Below, piece by piece: positions 1 to 14,165 of a stretch of 64,000 nt of DNA; positions within the stretch are counted from its first letter, which is position 1; the number at the start of each line of letters is the position of its first letter. Below the pieces are notes generated by a model. The model saw only the letters and a list, made by a program, of their open reading frames with translations. It had not been told where the DNA came from and made no database searches. Location of the stretch: NCBI GenBank assembly GCA_950295325.1, contig OX485805.1, positions 14,869,501 to 14,933,500 on the forward strand, given 5' to 3'. The position numbers and the translations under genes were made by a program. The DNA comes from Polytrichum commune. Taxonomy: Eukaryota; Streptophyta; Polytrichopsida; Polytrichales; Polytrichaceae.

Positions 1-3000
1 TTACCTCTGTAATGTGCGGAAGAGACTTAGTGATGGAATCTGAAATGAGCCCAAGTGTTTGGCCTCTATTATAAAGGACTTCACCTCTAAAGGACCACGT
101 GTAGAATGAAGTGAAATTTACAACAACTTTTTATGTTTGCGATCTGGACAATAAGTGGGTGTCTCTTTAAAATTTTCATCTCAAATCGTCCTCACATATT
201 GAATGTATTGGTAATGATAGCACTGGTATTTTATTTTAAATCATTCAATGTCACATTGACCTTCAAAATTAGACCTTAACGTTGATCTTTAATGGAATCC
301 ACAGGTGGAAAAATCTAGGGGGTTCTCTTCTTTGGCTTGTATTGCTAGGCTTCATGGACATTTTTTTAAGAGCATCATCTCACATCCAAAACCTCCACAT
401 GTAAGTTTAGCTCGTGTATAATGGAAAATCACTTTTTAAAGTTCTTTTTTTATCATGGTTCCCTAGGTTTGCTTTAGGTACATGTCAAATGTGGGTTGTT
501 TTGAGCAATTTATTACATTTAAAAACCAAATGTACTAAATACTCAAGTCCAAATGGTAAATAATAATATGTATATATTTAGACTAAAGCTAAGGGGAGGG
601 GGGCATTGGTGACAATGTAGAAAACCACCTGCAAGAAAATGTAGGGTGGATTTTGTTCAACACACATTTTTTTACATTTTTATTAGATATACAATTGCAT
701 CCTCTAAATGTGTATTTGGGAATTATTTATAATGTACGGTGTGGTTTAAGTTATGGTATTTTTTATTTAGATGTAAAGTAGCCTAAATAGAATTAACTTT
801 ATTTATTTATTTATAGGTTCAACATAAATCATCTGCCATTAGTGGCATTAAATGGAAAACAAGCAAAATGTATGTTGGACATGTGGATGGATTTGTTGAA
901 ATGGTTGCCTTTGGATGAAAAGTACCATCATCCGGTGATGAAAGGTTTGGTTGGCTTATTTAGGGTTTCTTCAGGGGTTCAAGAACCATACGCAATATTC
1001 TAAAGTTTATAATATGATGGTTGTATGTGTGTAATGCGTAGAGTAATATGTGTGCAATGTAATGTATGTGCAATTTGTTCACATGAAATTTCTACTACTT
1101 ATAAATAAGACATGGTGATTATGATTATGCAACTCTAAAATTTATATGTAATAATAAGGTGCTAGAAAATACCATCCAATAGAAATTTAGCTACTTATAA
1201 GGTGGAAAATATTCAACAAAGGAAGGTGAACACCCCCTCCCCCCCCCCCCCCATTAAATAGGGGATCCTTGCACGTGTATACATAAATCAAGTTATGGTG
1301 CACCCCCCCCCCCCCTAGACTGAAGTAATAATGTTTGGGCCCAATTCACTTTTGATTGGACCTATCCACATTTTATTTGCATTGGTGCCAAAATGCATCC
1401 AAAATCTTCAAAAACATGTCAAAGAAAACAAAGTTGTCACTGTGTTTCAAATAGTGAAATAATAGAAATGTAACTCAAAATGCACCTCAATTTGGCAAGC
1501 ATGTTAAATCCAAGGCAACTAACCTCTTAATTTTTGCACACTACCATTTACTTTCAACACAAAGTATGTGGATCTTCTCAAAAATACCCAGAAGCCAAAT
1601 GTGGCCTCTTGGTCCTTTAGGGCTTAAGTATAGTATACTCATGTAAAAGCCATACTCTTATGTACTCTAATTGAAAGTAAACGCTATCTTCTTACCTTGA
1701 ACATTACACAAACTATGCACATGAGAACTCACGATTGCGTGCAACTATCACATGATTTGCGGTTTTAAGCAAACATAACACATTCTCGTTCATACGCAAG
1801 ATAATTTGAGGACAGAGCAATCTTGCAACTAGCCACTTGTTTTGAATGGAGTTCAAGAATGGTGTACCTAATGTACATGAAATGCAATACCTTGCCTATA
1901 TTTTGTGTATCAAATATAGGTGCACAGTGTAGGATATATTGCTAGTAATAAGCATTGCTAAACAATGCATTCATTTTTGTAAGGTAGAAGTCATCAATTT
2001 TTTAGTGATCCTAATTCCGATACTTATTCCCCCCCCCCCGGCAATGTTGTAGTGGGCAACTACATACTTTGACACGAACATTCATTGTAGCATGTGGTTT
2101 TAATTGTACGGTTCGACACAAAACAATTGTTTTTCATAAGAAAATTGTCACATAATGTATCCACATTGGGCAAGATTTCATGTTCAATCCAACATGGAGA
2201 TTAGCTTCTGGCACTCAAAAGTGTTCAACTAGACAACACCCTATGATATTCTTTGAGGGATCGAAAAAGACAACTAATTGGTTGAAGGAGGCAAAATGCC
2301 AAGATCCAACATTATCCACTTTGAGGGGAGCAATGTAAATCGGAAGAGTCACATGAGGTTTGTAGCTGTAAGCAATTTGATAGAATCTTTATATATTCTT
2401 ATTCAAGTGATCTTAATGTCATGTGTTGTAGTGTTTAGAATAAAATATTTTTTTTGAATCAAATATTAAGTAATTTTCCATATGATGACTTAGATAAAGG
2501 ACCATAGTGCTCAAAATGTCCATGATAGGCACTTAAACCTTAAGACACAAGGCATTGTTAGTTTCTTAAACTCTAGGGAGATTTCTCCCTTTCACCTTCT
2601 CCCTCCTCCCTTCCCAATTTGATAATATACATTTCCCTTGGTGATTAGCTTCTTGGTGGCTTGGGTCGTAGGTGAATGCTTGCATTCCATGCAACATGGC
2701 AACCCTCACATAGAGTCTCCATCAAGTTCAATTGAAAAAAATGTAAGAGTAAGACATAAAGTAGCTTGATTCAAGGCAAATCCCAATACATTCACACCAT
2801 GATTTTGAGAGCATAAAAACAGCTCCGTTGCACTTTAACAATGTCATGTAAATTCAACAATAAGTATTTGTTGTTGTTATTGTGTGTGTATGTGTTTTTG
2901 GAAATTCTTATGTTCAATACTTGTTATCTATTTACAAAATCATTGTTGAAACTCCAAAAGTTTCACAAAATGCAAACTATGTCACACCTAAAGTACGTGT

Positions 3001-6000
3001 ATTAATGCCATAGAACACATGGCATGTATCCTAGATTATTTGCATGTTCACACTAGTGACCACAGACCATGACCATTGCTTTTTTAATTCTCCCATAAGT
3101 TGAGAAATGAGTGGTAGTCCCACTTCATTTTACACAAAGGTAATACAAAATAAGAGTGCCATGTGAGATAATGGATGAGAAAGGGACATGGAATTGACAT
3201 GGAATCCTACATGCTCATAATGTTTGGTGGTTACCCGGATTTTGCGGCGAGAGAGCTCATATAAGTTCTCTCAACATGGAATGAAGATGACTGTGTTCGA
3301 GAAAGCATGTTTTAGTTTTATTCATCATTAGCAACTTGTATTTTTGGTAAAACTCTAATTTTAACAATTCCCTGTTTTTTCAATAAAATACTATGTGGAC
3401 CATACTAAATATGCCTTGCATATGTCCCGTGATCAAGACTTTTAGAATATGATTTGATTATGACGGGCATAGCTTTGGAACACTAAACGTGGCCACAAGA
3501 AATCCTTGATTATTTTTTCTCATGGCCCTTGGTCACAAGTGTAAACAACCCTACATTTTTTGCAACATTGAGTTTATAATGGAAAGGCTCCCACAATCAC
3601 CTGCCCAAATCCACAAGAAGTACCATCTACAACTAGGTTGAGCGAAGCTAGGACATGAGCATGAGCATGGGCCTATATCCATGGTTTTTGACGTCTATAT
3701 ATAGACCTTCCAAGTAATTAAGAAGGTTGCCCATAGGAATTTATTTACGGGGTTGCCCCAAAAATTATATATTTTTTTGGGTTGCCCTGGAAAAAACAAA
3801 TTTATGGACATGCTACCCAAAACCCAAAGTAAACGTTGTTATTGTTTGAAAATTTTATGTAAAATGAGGTACATTCTAATTTTTACATAGCTAGAGTTAT
3901 TAATGAAACAAACACAACATGTATATTAAAGTTGCACCTACCATTTCCCTCGCTATAAATAAAGGATTTGATTTTTTGATTTTTTTGATTTTTAACAACT
4001 TTGTTACCATAAAGGTAATGTTCACATATCATGTATCAACAAACTATGTCAAGCATGTGTACCTTCTCTGGTGGCCACACTTTAATTGTTATATACTTAT
4101 CGTGGGACAAGATAGAATATTGTGAACCCTAGCAAAATAAATATTTAATGTACCTCTCATTATGCCATGTGACTATGCCATTAACCATACGCTTTATGAT
4201 TTGGATGATGTGCGCATTCATCCAAGTCATATTAAGCCAACGCACCTATATTGTATCATACAATCATAAAATCAATTTTCATCAATATTTACTAAATTCC
4301 AAAGCAATTGACTTTCTCATCCATTTCCAAGAGCCTATTGTTTACCCCTTAAATGCATACATGATTAGACCAAAACCAAAGATGTCTCGTAAAATGTGTG
4401 TTAAATGTTTAATTTGATTATGGCTTGCGAATGGAATGTAGAGCTTGAAATTTGGGTCAAATTTGTACAACTAGCTCCTCATAATATGACAGGCAGTTTA
4501 CATAAGGTCCCATGTCTTAAGTCCCAATTCATTGCATGTCAATTCATGCAATCTCAACCATTGAGAGCAAGTCCAAAGTCCTAAGTCCCAAGTCATGACA
4601 TGGATGCCTACATGACAACAATTTTTGGAGGCGAGGCTCATGACTTGTGTTGAGGGTTGAGCAAAAGCTAGACCTAACTCTGAACACAACGCATGAGAAT
4701 GTTTTTGCACATAATAATCACCAATACAATGGTTTTATTGTAATAGATATAAACCATATTTTCATGGTCTCTGAGGCTCAAAAGTTGTGATTTTACCTTC
4801 ATGTTGGGACTTGCTGACATGAATGGGACCTGGGATTTGGGTTTGAAATCATCCATCAAGTATATGGCTTTGTGGGCACTTAAGGGTTAAGAGATAAAGT
4901 TGTATGCTCTACCACCAATCTAATGTAATCAGAGAGGTAAATGAAAAAGTTATCTCGTAAGGTTATAGGTAGCTTTGTTTGATTATAAGGGGTCTAATTA
5001 TGAATACATTAGTACACCATAGGCCTACCCTACCATGTGGTGACTTTTGAAGTGTTGGCATGATTCGCTTCACACATGGACATATATATGCATAGGTATC
5101 ATGTTTCTAAACAATAATGCATCAAAACATTATTCAATTGCATGGTTGTGTTTCATTCTTTATTTAGCAACTGGCATGGGCCTCCACTATCTTACCTTCA
5201 TGGGAAGAAACTTAGAAAATAGGAAGAAATTGCAGTCAGTACGAATAATGAATAATGGCGGTTTGAATAGTAAGATTATTGTGAAAATGGTCGGTATTTT
5301 CAATGATAGTGTTGCTATGAATAGTGATTCCAAGGATTTTTTTTTATTGGGATGAACACAAATATTCATGTGTATAGTGTTGGGAGTGTAACATGAATGT
5401 ATGAATAGTAAAGAAATATTCTCAATTTTTTCGAGGTGCCCACATAATATAATTGACAGATTCCAAGGCCATGAAACCAACCCACATGGTTGAGTAAAAG
5501 TTATGACACATGCATGCATAGGTGTTTATGGTAACACGTGTTTGTTAATACCGTCTTCAAACCAGGGGTGGATTCTTCATACCACATATGAACTAACATG
5601 AGTGTAAGAAGGGGTATTATTTGAGGTATGAGCGTACATAGAATACATAAGGGAGAGGTAGTGATTTTCTCTAGTGTGGACATGTAAATAGGCTATTAAG
5701 AATCTTGAAGTAAAGATAGATGTACAGAAGAGGGCCCTAAGGTTTAGGGGATTATTTGACAATGAGATGTGTGAGTTCCATCCGATTCATATTTTCATCC
5801 ATTGCTGTCATATGGTAGAAGTCCTCAATGACTCCCTTGTCCATTCTTGTTGGGGTTCGTATTTGGGTTCTAGGACAAGCTAGAGGTTCTTGGAGTGCTC
5901 AAGGGCTCCCTTGAGTCCTGCCTTCCGGATTGTGGCTCATTTATTGTGATTTTGTCTTTGTTTGTATGATGCAATTAGTGAGTTACGTGCTGTGAATTCA

Positions 6001-6721
6001 AAATGGTTCCATGACTTTCTCATTAGAAAAGGAACATGAATTTTAGATGTATTAAACACATATATTAATCCATGGATTATATTTTGTATATGTAATGGAG
6101 GCATTTATCACATTGAATTGAATAGCTTAGTATAAATACATGAGTTAATTTTTCTAGCATGTTGTTAGTACATATACAATTGTTTTTAGGGGTTTAATTT
6201 CATTATGACCCACTCATGTCGTTTAGTTTCCAATGAAGAACCCACCCCCTGGGATTTTCAAACCAAACAAGGGAGAGTCAACTTATGATTTAAGCTTAGT
6301 TTCACTCCCCAAGACAATATTACCTATTGCTTATTCTTCCTTGGGAGACTATATTTGAGGGGTTTCAAAGAGTTGTAAATAAGGATCATCTATTTGGTTT
6401 TGAGTTGTCAAGGTTGTAAGTATTCTAACCCACAATAAAGTATTGAATGTATTATATTAAATAGGCCACCAAACCTGCTAATCTTGAACACCCCCCCCAC
6501 CCCACCCCTCCATTGTCACATGGAATACTTCACATGGGGAGATGATTTGTATGGCCATTGCCAACCAAGGCATGTTTCTTTACCCCCAAGGCATGGTTTC
6601 GTAAACAACGTTTAGAATATAAACAAAACAATCCATCCAACATTTTGAAGGTCAAAGGTTGATAACGAGAAATATTTCCACAATAAAGAACATAAAAATT
6701 TGAGGAAAAAAACTCTTATAT
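1..6721. other. AT-rich intergenic DNA without a recognised gene
   Basis: No conserved protein, RNA gene or transposon terminus was recognised. Long C-runs occur at about 1239-1252, 1302-1315 and 2030-2039, and a C-rich stretch at about 6489-6512. Two short open frames near 817-1003 and 2160-2330 are discussed elsewhere. Confidence 0.6.
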
Positions 6722-7410
6722 TCAAATGTTCAATCCACCTTGACCCCGAGAGAGTTTTGGCAAAAACAATACAAACCAAGAGTAGCATTGATTAGAGCCC
6801 TCTTCTAACATGAGGAGCAATAGCCCAAATTGATGGTTGTTGGAGCCATGTTTTAGGGACCCCTCATAGCCTCGAGAACATTTGGGTAAAAAATGTGAAA
6901 ACAAAACTAGCAGTGTTGAGGGGCCATTTTCAAACATCAGGAGGGATGGCCCAAATTGATGGTTGTTGGCGGCCATATTTTGTCCCCCCCCCCCCCCCCC
7001 TTCTTGGAGTAGTAGTAGTAGTCCACCTCTGACGTGAATAAAGTTTTGCCAAAAACATTCCAGACCAATACTCGTAGTGTTGAGGGGTTGCTTCCAACAT
7101 CATGTTGGATAGCCGAAAAAATTGATTGGTTGCGGCCATTTTTTGGGCTCCCTCCCAGCCTCGTATTATTATTTCACACCCACTTTGACCCCAAAATATT
7201 TTTGTCAAAAACTTTGCAAGCCAACACTGGTAGTGTGGACTAGCCACTTCTACCATTGGGAGGGATGGCCCAAATTAGTGGGCGTTGGCAGCCATGTTTT
7301 GGGGCTCCCTCCTAGTCTCATATTATTATCTCATATCCACCTTGACCTTGAGGACTATTTAGGAAAACACATCACAAATCATCACAAGCAATGTTGAAGG
7401 GCCATCAATA
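6722..7410. repeat. Degenerate tandem repeat, unit roughly 130-170 bp
   Basis: About four to five diverged units recur. Landmarks are cccaaattgatggttgttgg or variants (near 6820, 6950, 7115, 7270), gtgttgaggggc near 6912 and 7078, and cctcgtattattat or catattattat later. A C-run of about 18 and a short (GTA)n lie between units at 6984-7022. The open frames here are by-products of the repeat. Confidence 0.7.
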
Positions 7411-9329
7411 CTACAGTATAGGATCTACAATGCTCCACCCAACCATTGACGTCAAGATCTAATTTACTCAGCGAAACAAAACAAACAAATAATATTGGTA
7501 TAATTGTTAAAAGTTAAGAATTTATAAGGTCACACATGTATTACTCTAGATTTGGATATTGAGACATTTATAAATTAGGTATGTGAATTGGCATGTATCA
7601 TGGGGGAGAGACAATGAAAATTGTCTCCTACATGTTTACTTTAAAAAATGATGTGAATGATAATAACAATAAATAATGATTCTCTATATCACCACGTATG
7701 AAGTCAAATGAAAGATAATAGGGGAAAAACAATTTCTAAAGTGTTGAGGTTTCAAGTAAACTCAAGCATGGAGTATAGAATATAAATTAATTCGAATGTT
7801 TGCTTTGGAGAGACGATATAAAAGAAAGTTGGAGAAGGTGAATTTGGAACTACACCCATGTATTGGGAACTAGAAGAATCATCATTGGTTTTCATTGAAT
7901 ATTTCTAGGAACAGTTGACTGCAAATAAAAATATACTAATTGATTTGGCCCCTTGAGTAGGATCTAAAGACGGGTTATATTTATTGCCTCGTAACCTATT
8001 GATACTTATCGTGCCAACCCATGTGCAGATGAGGCATTTCTCTCATGCCCTTCACTTTATCTCTCCTCTTTCTATCCCTACACCTCTGCCTATTTTGTAA
8101 CAACAACTACTACAGTTGTGAAGATTATGTACTTCAAAAGATGTGAGACCCACCATACATGCATTTCTTACCTTTATAATATGGGATTTTTAGGGGTCCA
8201 CGAGTATCGTGTTAACAATGCCATAGTCATATCATAAAGCTAGATTCTAACTAGAAAGTTCGGTGTACAAATTGTGCGTCATTATATCGAGGTTGTTGTA
8301 TTATCGAGCATCACATTAAAGAAGGAACCGTATACGATAATTATTCCCCCCTTCTCTTCTCTCTCTCTCCTCCTCCGTCCCTTGCAACTTCTTCTTGCCA
8401 CTTTCAAAGTGTGGTAGCTTACGTCACGTCTACCTTATGTAGGTGAATGTACTTGGGATAATGTCACCAATCCAACCACCACTTGACCCCAAAATGCACA
8501 AAACGGGGTCTCCACCAATTGGGTGCGAGTCCCACGTCGCATTTGTTGGGGACAATGTGTCGAATCATTCGCCCTTTTCCCGGCACGTGCCCGCGTGGCA
8601 AGCATGCCGCTCCGCCACGTGGGCGCATGCAAAAAGACAAGTTCAATAGAATATGCAAGGCCCTAGTTATTCTTATGGCGGATCGGGACTCCACGACCCG
8701 CTTCTCGAAGCACAAATTCTCTAATAAGGTAACCCCTAACTGCCTCCCAAGCCCCCAAAAAGTCGAGGGACAAGTGTTGTTTTCAAGTACATATGTGTAT
8801 ATATATATCTATCTTTCTAGAGGCTTCTTTTTTAATGATTTACTTTTTTTTTTGGAAGTCACGGGTTCTTTTCTTTCATTTGGAAGTATTGACATGCTAT
8901 ATCATCACAAACACATCCATTACATTATTACATCACTCCTTGGTTGCGTTATGTGGATCAAGTATCACATGAGCATAATTCTTTTTTGATTCCAAGGTTT
9001 TTTTGGTTTTATGGGGAGCGCGCACTCGGTGTTTGTATTGGTGAACGTTCGGACGACTAGTTGTGAATCATTGAAGTGATGTAATCGCTACCTCTTTCTT
9101 TCTTTAGAAATTTAGAAAGAGACCATCATGTACCTACTTGGTAATATTACACTAGTTGAATTTGTATATGATCGACTATGTTATATGAATTTTGAAGTTG
9201 TTTGGGATTTTCGCTTTTATATTTTGTAAGAAAAAAAAGAAAAACGCCATTTGAGGAAAGTAACGAGGCTTGTGACATTAGCATGTTGGTTTTGTTTCGA
9301 CTAAGCTGCGAATCTTGTTGTTTCTACAG
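7411..9329. other. Intergenic DNA with a CT-rich tract and a GC-richer island
   Basis: A CT-rich stretch lies at 8346-8400. From about 8465 to 8770 the sequence is richer in GC than its surroundings, with overlapping open frames on both strands and no recognised protein. Confidence 0.5.
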
Positions 9330-9539
9330 CCAATCAAATGAAATACTCAAAAGAAGTGAGTTCTCTCAGAGGTTTTCTTAACCTAAATGATGATGAAAAT
9401 AATTTGTTGGTCCAGACGAAGGACAATGATCCTTATTCCAACTGCATGCGTGTAGCTATGATCGGGGAAAACCGATGGCTAGTTCATTATCAGCCGATGG
9501 ATTTCCCCTCATGGCCGGTCCAAATTTCCAACCATTGGA

Positions 9540-10130
9540 TGACAATCCGATTGCAATTTCAATCCTCCGGTAATTAGCCGATGGACCAGAAAATGTCCCG
9601 GAAATGTAGCCGATTCTTCTTGTGAGTTACTGGATTTCAGTCGGAAGCATCTAGAGCGCTATTTGTCTGGGGCATTTGATGATGCACTTGAGGAAGTACC
9701 CTAAACCTTAAACTTTTTGAATTATGCAACCTTTCCATGACCAAATCCAATTGCTTCTATGAAGAATTGGGGGACCCTTGGCCTTCAAGCAGTGAAGGCA
9801 TTGCTAGGTTCAATTCCTGCCAAGGATATCAACTCTTCAAATTTAAAGTTTTGAACATGCCTTTTCTTTTCACTTATTCAAGATTTTGTACTAAGAAATG
9901 ATTTCTAATATCTTTTCATACATTTTTTAAACAATTAGTGCCGATATGAATTCCATTTAATCGGATATTGGCCAATGAAAATATGAAAATATAGGCAATT
10001 GGCCGATTGATTTGACAAAAGATCGGCTGTCGCCGATGTAAATTGGAAAAAATCCGACCCTTGGTAGCAACTACCGGCAATTAGCCACTAAGGCTTCAAA
10101 AACTTCCCGAACTTTGGCGTGTAGTCTAAG
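9540..10130 (+). repeat. Dispersed repeat DR3, copy 1
   Basis: Shares with 47780-48255 blocks such as ttgctaggttcaattcctgc, aattagcc near the end, and aaaacttcccgaactttgg. Rich in ccgat or atcgg words. No ORF. Confidence 0.5.
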
Positions 10131-10613
10131 ATTCACCTTGCACCACTTTTTCCTTACCCATCAACTCCAAACAAGGTCTCCAATTTATACCTTTACGATA
10201 CTTATTTGAGTCTCCAATTTATACCCAACTTATCCTTCCTTCCTAAAAGGATGGTATTCATAGGTGCCACGAAAGTTCTTGCAATAGGAATCAACAACCC
10301 ATTATTGGTTTTCCACGGAATCCTTGAGGCTCCAAGACTTGTACTACAAGTGTTGGATGGCAAAGTGGCAAATCATTTCGTTGTTGTCATTGTCACCACA
10401 TGTGAGAGGGTTCACCCACATAGCATCCATAAAAAAAATGATTCAACCAACTACGAGCTACTTCATTGCAAACTTCCACGTGCGCATTTATCATGTGGTA
10501 CTTTTGTTTATTGAAATTGCATTTGTGGTGTATAATGTGATTATCTTATAGTATACATCTAGTATCAATTTCTTGCATAGTAGTTTACCGTGACACATAA
10601 AAATGAAAATGAA

Positions 10614-10921
10614 CACCAGTAGAAAACTATGCGAAATCGGCTACGGTTCTTTTGACCAGCATGATCTGCATTCGCTAAACGACTGCATGTTTGTTTTCTT
10701 TGGTTTAGCGACTGAAACGTTAGTAATTTGGGGGCGTGTAATATACCGTTGAAAAGGTCTTGAAAATACATTTCCAGCGGTATATTACATGCCTAGAAAG
10801 TTTGAAATGTTAAATTAAAAAATATGATTTGTAGTCATTTAGCTATTGCAGATAATGATGGTCAAAAGAACTGTAGCCAATTTTTGGCTGCAATTTTTGT
10901 GGGCATAATTTTCTACTAGTG
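10614..10921. mobile_element. CACTA-type MITE, copy 1 (308 bp)
   Basis: It begins caccagtagaaaac and ends attttctactagtg, the inverted CACTAGTAGAAAA terminus of CACTA elements. Subterminal repeats (aaatcggctacggt, actgtagccaattt) are inverted relative to each other. A clear 3 bp target duplication is not seen. Confidence 0.7.
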
Positions 10922-12954
10922 AGATAGACACTCACTGAAAATAATTGATGATATATGATGTAATTTTTTTTCAAATTCTTTGCCTTCCAAATTTGGTGAT
11001 ATTGCTATTATAGGTTGTGATTCTCAATGAAGCTTCAATGTTGTTTCACATGTTCATACATTGATGTTCTAAACACTAAATATTTATCAATTTAGTGATG
11101 AAACTTCAAATCCTAGTTCAATTAGGGGCATATCTCAATGAGTTCATTTTTGCGATGAACTTTAAAGCACATGGTGGTGGCGCCAATATCACACCCCACT
11201 TTGTTTTTAATTTCAACCATTCACTAATTTTCCCGTTCTTTTACTTCAACTTCAAGAAACATCAGTTAATCAACAAAAACCTTGAGAAGATGAACTGAAG
11301 AGTCCAAACTCAAAACCTAATTTCAAGAATTGACTTGATAAAGAGCAATTGACCTTATATTGGTCATTGCAGCCAAACAATTGAGAATTAGAAGGCAAGT
11401 TTGGTATACTTACTACATGGAAAAGACATCAAGAAAATCTCTACAACGTGGAGAAATTGTTTGTGAAAACAAAGGAAGACTTGAAGAAATAACCTTTGTT
11501 TGAAGGAGGTGTATGTGTTCCTTGAAGGTGGCCTCAAGGAATGTTCAACTACACCGTTTATAATATTTAGCATCACTTACTCCTTGTTGCTAAATCGTGT
11601 CACAATGTTTTTGATTGAACGTCAAGTATATGACATTTCAGTAAAATTGGACTTAGTCCAAGTTTATTATTATAACATGTTGAAATCTATCATAGGATCT
11701 TATGATAGGATAGTGTAGCAAGAACCTCTGATAGAATGTGCATAGTTGATTATGATAGTATTATAGCAATTGTTTTCATACACATCTTCACATTATTCAA
11801 CATTTACTTATAAAGATTTAACATCAAAAAATACATTTTCGATTCTTTTTCATCATATTTTAGTAGCATAACATTTAGTATTTGCTAAGCGTTCCCATGT
11901 ATCCCATTTTAGGGTATATCAAAAGTGTATTGATGGAGCCGCCCATAGAAATGAAGCAACCATAAAGTCTAGGTTTAGAGAACATGTACATAAAGTCCAT
12001 TAAGTCCAAATCTAGTTAAATACGCCATAAACAGAGTTGTACATGTTATGTAAAAAGTGAATTCTATAGCATGTATTTAACACATTGCGCAATTTTAGAT
12101 TGTAGGTGATACTAAATACCATAATCATTGCAGGGAAGTTTATTGCTACCTTTGGGTTCAATCTATTCGATAGTAAGTACACCCCCCCCCCAACACACAG
12201 ACACGCCCCATCTAATTCTCATAATGAGAATTAGTGTGGGCCACAACTTCTTCTTTTCTCTTTTCTTTTCTTTACTTTTCTCCCATTCCACCAAGGAGTG
12301 GAATTGTAGGGGCATTGTACTCTAGACCTTGAGGGCCCATGACCATTGGGTTCCACATTCTCTCATTGGTGGAAAATGCCTAGCATGTGGTTAATAGCTC
12401 AATTGTGTTTGAAAACACACTACACTTGGAGGCCCGTGACCACACAATCTCATTCAAATTGTCCATGATATGGTCTTCGGATAAGTTTCAAGGTCCCTCA
12501 TAATTTTATGGTCACCGCCCTTGGTCTTAATGTTAAAATGGTCCTTGAAGTCTTTCATCCCATTTTTTATCATACATTTTTTATTGGCCACTCACAAGTT
12601 GTAGCTAACTTCAATACATGTCACAGTTTCAATAAGATGGTTGCAATTTAGAAGTTTCCATGTAAGGTGAGATAGAGAAACATGGATAAAGAAACAACAT
12701 ATGTGTATATATTTTTATTATTAAGACCCAATAGGAGTAATTACATGCTAGAAAGTGAAAATCCAAATATGGAGTTTGTTTGCCTACTCTAGAGTGGGTT
12801 AAAGTTCACTAACAATGTGATGGGTGTGTTTCATGTTGGGCTTGAGTGTGACGTGTGGGGCATGTTTGGTGTGGGATGTTGTTGGTGATGCTATAACACA
12901 TTTAAATCTTATATTACATGCAAGGTGGACATCCTGTCCTTATACAATTACTTT
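10922..12954. other. AT-rich intergenic DNA, nothing recognised
   Basis: Only short chance open frames and a C-run at about 12181-12190. Confidence 0.55.
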
Positions 12955-13160
12955 TTATATCGGGACACCCATATTTGAGTGGTGTGTGGTTTGGTGTGGC
13001 TCCAAAGAAGAATACCGAGATGACATTGTTTTAAAGAGATTGGACTGCATGCCAAGAAAATGACAACCATTGTAAGTTTAATAGTTAAACATATTTGAAA
13101 ATGGGGGAGGACCCTATATGACCATTTAATGAGCACAATAGTCCTCACTTTGATAATGCA
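12955..13160 (+). repeat. Dispersed repeat DR1, copy at 13.0 kb
   Basis: DR1 is recognised by ordered blocks: atatttgagtggtgtgtgg; a segment like aagaacaaacaccaaaaaga; agagattggact; a G-run before accatttaatgagc; cttcactttgatgatgaa. This copy has all of these with moderate divergence. DR1 has no ORF and no clear termini. Confidence 0.65.
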
Positions 13161-13362
13161 TAAGAGTGCAAGCACGGTAAAGTGGGTATCTCTTGATTTT
13201 TGCATAGGTTTAAGTGAGAGTGTTTCAAAACAATATATTTACTTTGAATTTTGTGAAGAAAAAGATCATAAACACTCACATATATATATAAAGTCAAGCA
13301 ATTTATCCTCACAAAAAAAACCTCCAAAAAAAAATTCTAGATGTTTTACAAGATAGTGCAAG

Positions 13363-13631
13363 CACTAGTAGAAAACTACACCAATAAGAACCGCAACCGA
13401 AATCGGCTATGGTATTTTTGACCATCCTAATGTGCAGTTGTTGAACAACCAAAGATTCTAGGAATTCGGGGGCGTGTTATATACAGTTGGATACCACAAA
13501 ATTCCTAAAAGTTTAGTTGCTAAACCAAAAAAAGAGAATATGATGTTGTTTAGGGACTGGAGGTTAGGCTACTCAAAAAGACCATAGCCAATTTCGGCTA
13601 TGGTTTTTTTTGGCATACTTTTCTACTAGTG
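13363..13631. mobile_element. CACTA-type MITE, copy 2 (269 bp)
   Basis: It begins cactagtagaaaacta and ends acttttctactagtg, with flanks aag and acg (possible 3 bp TSD with one change). The interior matches copy 1 in the subterminal repeats (gaaatcggctatgg, ccatagccaatttcgg) and a central gggggcgtgt(t/a)atata block. Confidence 0.75.
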
Positions 13632-14019
13632 ACGTGGGTGACATTGAACAAGTAATTGTCAAAAAATGAAATAAACATGAATTCATGAATTTTCAAAAAA
13701 AAATTGATAATGACCTCAAATGTATAATGATTCAAGGAATATGAAGAAAAGAAAAAGAAAAATCAAGTTCAAAATAGTTAAAGGTCATGAAATTTATGTT
13801 CAAAACCAAATCTAGCTATTTGCTTTTGAGCTTTAATGATGAGTCTTCAAGATCTCATCTTGCTATTCTATATTTGAATACTCAACACAACAATAGATGT
13901 CACCATGAAAAAAATATTCAATTCAAACAACATTTTTCTATTATTTCTAGACGCTTGACCCCAAAAGAACTGTGGTTTTAAGACACCGGAGCACTGTTTT
14001 GGTCCACTTTACGTTGCTT

Positions 14020-14165
14020 GCACCCATAAGATATTCATGTGAGCCTTGTAAACTATAAGGAAAGCGACTACAACCTTGACTTGTATTTGCTAACCATCCT
14101 ACAAGAGGTGGGTTAGTATGAAAAATAAACCATTTAAGACCCATCTACTCTATGTGGAAACTCAT
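14020..14165 (+). repeat. Dispersed repeat DR1, 3' part
   Basis: It matches the downstream part of DR1: ataagatattcatgtgagc, then a block ending gctaaccatcctacaagagg, then cccatctac. Confidence 0.5.

Noticed and set aside
2160-2330. Open frame of about 55 codons with protein-like composition (FNPTWRLASG, SKKTTNWLKE).
   Set aside because: No splice partners, no recognised family; frames this long are expected by chance in a 64 kb window.
5047-5519. Opposed open frames of 102 and 110 codons.
   Set aside because: AT-rich chance frames overlapping each other; no splice context and no family resemblance.
6722-7397. Several overlapping 70-108 codon frames on both strands.
   Set aside because: They lie in a degenerate tandem repeat with C-runs; no conserved domain.
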